A stretch of DNA of 64,000 bases, from contig OY970284.1 in NCBI GenBank assembly GCA_963715895.1, forward strand, positions 1,612,001-1,676,000, given 5' to 3'. Below, piece by piece: positions 59,478 to 64,000 of the stretch. The position numbers and the translations under genes are program-made. Numbering within the stretch: the stretch's first letter is position 1; every line of letters begins with the position of its first letter. The notes under the pieces were generated by a model. The model was not told the DNA's origin and searched no databases. It saw only the letters and a list, made by a program, of their open reading frames with translations. The DNA comes from JADGNZ01 sp963715895. GTDB lineage: Bacteria; Acidobacteriota; Thermoanaerobaculia; Gp7-AA8.

Positions 59478-60029
59478 TCAGCCCTTCTTCGGCGCCACGC
59501 GCGATACGCCGCCGGAAACGACCAACGCCATGACGCTGGCGCTATCGACGGCCAGCGCCTCCACCCGCTCCCGCGCTACGACCACCAGCGTCCCGGCCAT
59601 GCTGTACGAAAAAGGAAGGTAGACGGCGATCTGTCCGGGCATGGCCAGAAACCCGAGGTCATCCTGCGTGACGAACCCCAGCGTCCTCACCCCCTCGGTG
59701 ATGGTCACCGCCACCGGCTGATCGAACCTCTTCTTGTCCCCGACGAACGCTTCCAGCAGGTCCTTGATCGAGGCATAGATCAGCCTTACCAGCGGCGCCC
59801 GCGTGAACACCGTCTCGGTCAACCGCAGAAACTTCCTCACGAAGAAGTTCGACGCCACCGCCCCGATGGCGATGATGCCGGCAATGGTGACGGCAAACCC
59901 CACCCCCGGCGTCTTCAGGTTCAAAAGCGCATCGATCCGTACGAAGGCCTGGTAAAGCAGATACGACGTCAAGGCGATGGGGACGACGATGATCAGGCCG
60001 CGCAGGAAGTTCTTGATGAGCCAGTTCAT
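59478..60029 (-). CDS. DUF502 family membrane protein
   Basis: 183 residues, two N-terminal helices (about 7-27 and 42-62), then a soluble domain with YASIKDLLEAFVGDKK, VAVTITEGVRTLGFVTQ and VYLPFSYSMAGTLVVV, the DUF502 signature. Function unknown. TAAACT ends 6 nt before the ATG, consistent with a leaderless transcript. Confidence 0.9.
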   Translation of the reverse strand: MNWLIKNFLRGLIIVVPIALTSYLLYQAFVRIDALLNLKTPGVGFAVTIAGIIAIGAVASNFFVRKFLRLTETVFTRAPLVRLIYASIKDLLEAFVGDKKRFDQPVAVTITEGVRTLGFVTQDDLGFLAMPGQIAVYLPFSYSMAGTLVVVARERVEALAVDSASVMALVVSGGVSRVAPKKG

Positions 60030-60035
60030 GGGTGG

Positions 60036-60041
60036 AGTTTA
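60036..60041 (-). promoter_or_regulatory. -10-like TAAACT before the DUF502 gene
   Basis: TAAACT on the minus strand, 6 nt from the ATG at 60029 and abutting a repeat element. Confidence 0.4.
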
Positions 60042-60111
60042 GTGGTTGCTGGGTTGCTGGGTTGCTTGGTTGCTGGGTCTCGGGGTCTCGCGGTTGCGCG
60101 GTCTCGCGGTG
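60042..60111. repeat. Single-arm composite of family B and C units
   Basis: Four TTGCTGGG-type octamers (60042-60076) followed by CTCGGGGT/CTCGCGGT/TGCGCGGT octamers (60076-60111). No opposing arm lies within the next kilobase. Confidence 0.8.
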
Positions 60112-60194
60112 GCCGTTCGGAGCGCTGGCGTCTCGCCGGCTGGCCCGGCTGGCTGGCCCGGCGTCGTCTCGACGCCGGCCGAGCGAGTGGCAGG

Positions 60195-60695
60195 ATGTCA
60201 GGCCCGACTCGCGAATACGCTACCGTCCAAAAACTGGACATCGACGTCAATCTGATGGCAATCGCCTCTCCCGGCCGAGTTATCTCTCTCATGGTGAAGG
60301 AGTTGCTTGCCACCGAGCTGGGCATCGGTGCGTTCGAGCTGGGCATCGATGCGTCCACGCTAGGTTTAAATGGGTCCGAGTTGTGTTTAAATGTGTCCGA
60401 GCTGGGCATCGATGTGTCCGAGCTGGGCATCGATGTGTCCGAGCTGGGTTTTAATACGTCCGAGCTGGGCATCGATTTGTCCGAGCTCGGTTTTAATGTG
60501 TCCGAGCTGGGCATCGATGTGTCCGAGCTGGGTTTTTATACGTCCGAGCTGGGTTTTAGTGTGTCCGAGCTAGGCATCGATGAGTCGGAGCTGGGCATCG
60601 TTACGTCCGAGCTGGGCATCGATATGTCCGGAATCTGGACGTCTGCCTATCCGTCAGAGATCGGTACCGACACCCCTCCAAGGACTATCCTCTGA
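60195..60695 (+). CDS. Possible heptad-repeat protein
   Basis: An open frame of about 166 residues whose central 105 residues are fifteen seven-residue units of consensus SELGIDV, with no frame break. The S, E, L and G codons differ between units almost only at third positions, while the two residues after I/F vary freely (DV, NT, DL, NV, YT, SV, DE, VT, DM), which fits protein-level selection on this strand. There is no convincing ribosome-binding site; the start could be 60195, 60255 or 60291. The opposite strand is also open, so coding is not proven. Confidence 0.35.
   Translation: MSGPTREYATVQKLDIDVNLMAIASPGRVISLMVKELLATELGIGAFELGIDASTLGLNGSELCLNVSELGIDVSELGIDVSELGFNTSELGIDLSELGFNVSELGIDVSELGFYTSELGFSVSELGIDESELGIVTSELGIDMSGIWTSAYPSEIGTDTPPRTIL
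60313..60627. repeat. Fifteen-unit 21-nt tandem repeat
   Basis: Fifteen contiguous units of exactly 21 nt, consensus CCGAGCTGGGCATCGATGTGT. Two sub-types alternate irregularly: GGCATCGAT and GGTTTTAAT centres. Confidence 0.93.
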
Positions 60696-60708
60696 CTCGA
60701 TGACTCCA

Positions 60709-60726
60709 GTGCCGCTGACGCGGCAC
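60709..60726. other. Perfect 7-bp hairpin GTGCCGC-TGAC-GCGGCAC
   Basis: Short hairpin just after the repeat-protein frame. Its 14-nt core TGCCGCTGACGCGG recurs at 60793-60806 as a direct repeat without the hairpin partner. Confidence 0.6.
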
Positions 60727-60745
60727 CAACCCCCTGACATCCCTT

Positions 60746-60780
60746 CCAGGCGTGCTCGCAAAAAGCGCTCGCACGCCTGG
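60746..60780. terminator. Hairpin, possible terminator
   Basis: 10-bp outer stem CCAGGCGTGC with GCACGCCTGG and an A-rich loop. No T-run follows, so termination is uncertain; it lies between the repeat array and the convergent pYEATS gene. Confidence 0.45.
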
Positions 60781-60806
60781 CTACCCTCTCGATGCCGCTG
60801 ACGCGG

Positions 60807-60978
60807 AGGGATGCGGCCAGGACCTCACCATCTCGAAGCTCGCTACATCAAATGCCAGCTCTTTGGCGAAGGCGCAAGCCACATCCTCCAGCTCGCGCGT
60901 CGACGTCGACCCTGTTCCGGTTTAGGCGCTACAGCCACTGAAGCATCTCTTTCCCTACCGCGGCACTATGGCCCACAA
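60807..60978. other. Intergenic, nothing recognised
   Basis: About 170 nt of lower-GC sequence downstream of the pYEATS gene without a supported feature. Confidence 0.4.
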
Positions 60979-61548
60979 CTAGTTCATGACAGCATTTCCC
61001 ATTTCAAAATCGATGTATCGGTGAAGCATCACTCGCTCACCATCGGTAAAGACGACTTCGGCAGTGCAGAGGAAGGGACCGTACGCTGCGGTCAGTACGG
61101 GGAAACCACGGCTGCGATCTGTTGCGACAAAGATTCGTTTCTTCCAACCATACGATCCAAAAAAGTACTCAACGCTGTGGACACCTGAAAGCGTTCCGTC
61201 TTTCGACGGTAGGACATATATGAGGATGTCGTAGAGTTCGCCTTTCTCTGTTGATTGAAACAACTTATGGACCAGCATGACGCGTCTTGCGTGATCGTAG
61301 TAGGCCCGCCTTTCGTTTTCACGGCTCTGATTCTCGTCAGGCCGCCAGACGCGAGCACCTTCTGTCTTCTCGAGCGCACCTGGCAAAGCGTTCACGGCGC
61401 CAATTTCGAGGTTCCATACCTTCACGCTCGCACCGTGCCTCACGCGTACGAGGAGAGTTCGAACAAGATCCCTCAGTTCGTGGCGAAAGGCATATAAGAG
61501 GCCTGTCCAGAACAGAATCCAAAGCGCCGTCGAGCAAATAGTTGCCAT
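60979..61548 (-). CDS. Membrane-anchored prokaryotic YEATS (pYEATS) domain protein
   Basis: 189 residues. One N-terminal helix (about 4-22, CSTALWILFWTGLLYAF), a basic linker, and a C-terminal beta-sandwich (about 85-188) whose YDILIYVLPSKDG, VEYFFGSYGWKKRIFVATD and GPFLCTAEVVFTDGERVMLHRYIDFEMG match the prokaryotic YEATS domain. pYEATS domains occur in signalling and conflict-type proteins; a peptide or modified-ligand sensing role is inferred. Base composition is lower in GC than neighbours and a toxin-antitoxin pair lies upstream, which suggests transfer. Confidence 0.75.
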   Translation of the reverse strand: MATICSTALWILFWTGLLYAFRHELRDLVRTLLVRVRHGASVKVWNLEIGAVNALPGALEKTEGARVWRPDENQSRENERRAYYDHARRVMLVHKLFQSTEKGELYDILIYVLPSKDGTLSGVHSVEYFFGSYGWKKRIFVATDRSRGFPVLTAAYGPFLCTAEVVFTDGERVMLHRYIDFEMGNAVMN

Positions 61549-61625
61549 TCCTTGCCTCCAATACAGATCCAGTTAGGTCTAGAGATTAGGAGTGTCCAAC
61601 GTCGCGGCTTTCCCTTCTTGTCTCT

Positions 61626-62111
61626 CTATCCACCTAAACGTAGCGCGCCTTCAATAACCGAATCTGTCAGCCACATCCCTGCCGCCCGGAGATCAAGAAG
61701 TACTCGACGAGGGTCCTCGATCTGACCATAGCGATGCGCCGCTATGACTATGCCGAGCGTCCCCATAACGTCGAGTCCGAGGGCGAGTGCGCATCTTCTT
61801 CCGGCGAGATCATCGATGACTGGACGTGCTCCGGCGATTTCAAGAGCAACGGCAATGACCGCCGATTCGCCCGAACCAAGATCCCACTCGGTGATTGTCG
61901 AGGACGGATTGACGGCGGCAATGCGTTCGATCCAGTCCGCCTCGGCCACCGCGCGAGCCGCTTCATCGTTGTGTCGCATCGCGGTTACCTCCTCGAAGAC
62001 TTCCCGCGGCACGACGATCCGTGAGGCGCCGATATTGCGAAGAAGATCGAGCCGACCGGCATTGCCAAGAAAGATCAACGGTGACGCATTGATGACCAGC
62101 GCGTCAGACAC
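61626..62111 (-). CDS. PIN-domain toxin (DUF3368 family)
   Basis: 161 residues. ALVINASPLIFLGN at the N terminus, the acidic pair in GSGESAVIAVA and PVIDDLAGRRCALALGL are the metal-binding positions of DUF3368-type PIN ribonucleases. The GTG start overlaps the antitoxin stop by 8 nt, so it is coupled. Likely a VapC-like ribonuclease neutralised by the upstream UPF0175 protein. Confidence 0.88.
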   Translation of the reverse strand: MSDALVINASPLIFLGNAGRLDLLRNIGASRIVVPREVFEEVTAMRHNDEAARAVAEADWIERIAAVNPSSTITEWDLGSGESAVIAVALEIAGARPVIDDLAGRRCALALGLDVMGTLGIVIAAHRYGQIEDPRRVLLDLRAAGMWLTDSVIEGALRLGG

Positions 62112-62355
62112 TGCGCAGTTCCCTGGCGAGGTCCTCCTCATCGACCACAAAGACATCCACACGCCGACGAGCCAGTTCGGCCAGGAACTCTGCGCGAGTC
62201 ATCCCCGCAACTTCGGCGGCGCGTTCCATCGAGATGGCACTCTGCTGGTACCAGTGGATCGATGCGGCGATGCGCATCTCGCGCGGTACCTCGTGCGGCG
62301 CTTTGCGCAGCGCTGCGAAGAGGCTATCGGGGAGCATGATCTCTACGCTGGTCAT
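62104..62355 (-). CDS. UPF0175 family antitoxin
   Basis: 83 residues. VEIMLPDSLFAALRK, then REMRIAASIHWYQQSAISMERAAEVAGMTRAEFLAELARRRVDVF contains the helix-turn-helix typical of UPF0175 antitoxins that pair with DUF3368 PIN toxins. It should bind its own promoter and the toxin. First gene of the pair. Confidence 0.9.
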   Translation of the reverse strand: MTSVEIMLPDSLFAALRKAPHEVPREMRIAASIHWYQQSAISMERAAEVAGMTRAEFLAELARRRVDVFVVDEEDLARELRSV

Positions 62356-62426
62356 GTCGCTTCTCCTGTTTCGATAACGAACATCATCGCGCAGAGTGTA
62401 AGTCCCCGATCGCGCTTTTCTCCAAC

Positions 62427-62605
62427 TGTCATCCTGAGCCTGCCGGAGCGCTGAGCGAGCATAGCGAGCGAAATGCGCGGAGGACGGCGAAGGATCTCAA
62501 GATTCGCTGCACCTGCCACAGGCGCTGCCACTGGAGATCCTTCAGCGTCCTACGCGCATCTCGCGCGCTGCGCTCGCTCGGCGCTCCGGCAGCTTCAGGA
62601 TGACA
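62427..62605. repeat. Large imperfect inverted repeat (about 180 nt)
   Basis: Arms of about 70 nt: TGTCATCCTGAGCCTGCCGG, a CGAGCGAGC-rich part, then GAAGGATCTC on the left and the near complement on the right, with a 35-nt centre. It separates the toxin-antitoxin pair from the YyaL-type gene. Confidence 0.85.
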
Positions 62606-62635
62606 ATTTGCTGGTGTTCGCGCGAGATCTCCTCG

Positions 62636-64000
62636 TCAGCGGATCTCGGCAAGGAGACCCTGGACCGTTGTCGGATCGGTCGTCGGCAATCTGCACAAGT
62701 GATTCGTGCAGACATACGCCTTCCCCCTCCCCCCAACCGCCCGCTGCGCCGCGGTGAACGGTGCGATCCGCGCGACCTCCCCACCGCTGCGCAGCACGAC
62801 CTTGTTCGGAACGAACGAGGCGAATACGGCGCGTTTCAGAGAACGAACGTCAGATCCCGCGAGGACCACCTCGAACGACGGCCCGAGGAGAAAATCGAGT
62901 CCGCTCATTAGATGGGAGGATGCGGAGGGGATGAGCGTGAGGTCATCGGCGCTGCTGCGGAGTAGATCGTTGGCGGCGGCTTCGTAGCGCGTGTTTCCGG
63001 TGATTCGAAAGAGGCGTACGAGGTTCATGAGCTGCACCGAGTTCCCCGACGGCACCGCGCCATCCCCGGTTTCGCGGGGGCGGACAAGGAGGGACTCGGC
63101 GTCGTTGGCGGTGATGTAGAAACGTCCGGAGGGGTCGCGAAAGCGGGTGAGGGACTCGCGTTCGATGGCAATCGCTTTTTCGAGGTAGCGAACGTCGAAT
63201 GTCGCTTCGTAGAGGTTCAGCAGGCCCCAGGTCAGGAAGGCGTAGTCGTCGAGGAAGACGGCGCGCTGTTTGTCGGAGTGGTGGAGGTGAGGTGTTGAGA
63301 AGACCGACGCGGCGCGCCGCGCGGCGGCTGCGTACGAAGCGTCGTCCAGAACGGCAGCGCCTTGCGCGAGGGCGGCGATCATCAGGCCGTTCCAGTCGGT
63401 GAGGATCTTTTCGTCGCGCACCGTGCGTTCGTCGGAGTCGTTGGCGGAGTAGAAGGCACCGTTCGGGGCGCGGAGGTCTCTCATAACGTACGCGAAGATG
63501 GCGCGGGCGGTGTCGGCGTACTCCGGTTTGTGCGTGGCCTGGTAGGTCTCGAGGTACGCCATCGCCAGGAGCGCCTGGTCGCAGAGCATCTTCTCGAAGT
63601 GCGGCTGCTTCCACTCCGCGTCGACGGCGTAGCGGTGGAAGCCGCCGCGTTTGGCGTCCCAGATCGCTCCGGCGCGCATGGCGCGCAGCGTCACCTCCAC
63701 CATCTCCAGCGCGTGCGGTTCGCCGGTGCGGCGCCAGTAGCGGAGGAGGAACATGAGCTGATGCGCGGCCGGGAGTTTCGGCGGGGGGAGGAAGCCGCCG
63801 TTGACGGCGTCGAAGCGGTTGGCGAACTGGGTATAGGTGTTCTTCAACATCTCCGCGCTGGGGATGTCGCCGGACGCGGCATCGGGGGCGAGCGATTGCA
63901 TGACCATCGACGCCGTCGATGCGATCTGCTCGGGGTGCTCCTTCCAGGTCTTGCCGAGGTTCGTGAGGAGGGAGAGGAGGCGATCTTTCGGGATGTACGT
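62636..64000 (-). CDS. YyaL-type thioredoxin/glycosidase-fold protein, C-terminal part
   Basis: 454 residues of a gene whose start lies beyond the window. The visible part is the (alpha/alpha)6-barrel half of the DUF255/YyaL family: GGFLPPPKLPAAHQLMFLLRYW, GGFHRYAVDAEWKQPHFEKML, DEKILTDWNGLMIAAL, SGNSVQLMNLVRL. The N-terminal thioredoxin domain is missing only because of the window edge. Function unknown; family members are related to N-acylglucosamine epimerases in fold. Confidence 0.9.
   Translation of the reverse strand, partial: TYIPKDRLLSLLTNLGKTWKEHPEQIASTASMVMQSLAPDAASGDIPSAEMLKNTYTQFANRFDAVNGGFLPPPKLPAAHQLMFLLRYWRRTGEPHALEMVEVTLRAMRAGAIWDAKRGGFHRYAVDAEWKQPHFEKMLCDQALLAMAYLETYQATHKPEYADTARAIFAYVMRDLRAPNGAFYSANDSDERTVRDEKILTDWNGLMIAALAQGAAVLDDASYAAAARRAASVFSTPHLHHSDKQRAVFLDDYAFLTWGLLNLYEATFDVRYLEKAIAIERESLTRFRDPSGRFYITANDAESLLVRPRETGDGAVPSGNSVQLMNLVRLFRITGNTRYEAAANDLLRSSADDLTLIPSASSHLMSGLDFLLGPSFEVVLAGSDVRSLKRAVFASFVPNKVVLRSGGEVARIAPFTAAQRAVGGRGKAYVCTNHLCRLPTTDPTTVQGLLAEIR

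Noticed and set aside
60026..60514. Minus-strand frame with SSDT-type repeats
   Set aside because: Its repeated Ser/Asp peptide is the mirror of the 21-nt array; silent-change pattern fits the plus strand better. Not fully excluded.

Overview
The window is GC-rich, densely coded chromosome from a free-living aerobic bacterium, most likely an Acidobacteriota member (perhaps Thermoanaerobaculia or a related class). The support is the combination of an alternative complex III plus caa3 oxidase supercluster, a serine/threonine kinase fused to a WD40/TolB-like propeller, a giant protein of repeated carboxypeptidase-regulatory domains, and a PKD/matrixin protein with the C-terminal repeat style common in that phylum. 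This assignment is inference; there is no rRNA, tRNA, CRISPR array, transposase or prophage here.

Layout. 0-5 kb: membrane proteins and a two-gene sulfur amino acid unit (cystathionine synthase/lyase-type and cysteine synthase/CBS-type PLP enzymes), then a zinc-ribbon protein with a clear terminator. 5-16 kb: DUF72 protein; a tightly overlapped patatin - N-acetylmuramoyl-L-alanine amidase - GerMN lipoprotein unit; PagL-like lipid A deacylase; iron permease-like protein; threonine/serine dehydratase; purA; cysteine dioxygenase; VOC protein; kbl. 15.7-23.5 kb: clpB behind an HspR-type (HAIR) operator, a 1346-residue surface protein, and a TIGR02757 protein. 23.6-27.6 kb: small hypothetical genes, a degenerate 21-nt repeat array, TPR and metallo-beta-lactamase proteins. 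27.6-44.7 kb: PKD/matrixin protein, kinase, Lys/Ala/Pro-rich protein, carB, DUF1232 protein, divergent pair of citrate synthases (one with an N-terminal helix-turn-helix), response regulator, VIT1-type transporter, rfbB. 45-59.3 kb: MATE exporter, then one long leftward respiratory operon: actABCDEF (quinol:cytochrome c oxidoreductase), a linker membrane protein, SCO, caa3-type coxB, coxA, coxC, coxD, and a 52-residue membrane peptide. 59.4-64 kb: DUF502 protein, a 15-unit 21-nt repeat array, prokaryotic-YEATS protein, UPF0175/PIN toxin-antitoxin pair, and the C-terminal part of a YyaL-type protein cut by the window edge.

The most distinctive unexplained feature is a set of short-tandem-repeat palindromes. 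Units of 7-8 nt (TTGTCGG/TTATCGG, TTGCTGGG, CTCGCGGT, GCAGAAG) are stacked in one arm and answered by the reverse complement in a second arm. They usually sit a few bases after a stop codon, sometimes with different families nested concentrically inside one another, and in three genes they have entered coding sequence in frame. Two further arrays have 21-nt units that read as heptad peptides with two variable residues per unit. Many genes carry a TANNNT hexamer 6-12 nt before the start codon, suggesting widespread leaderless transcripts.
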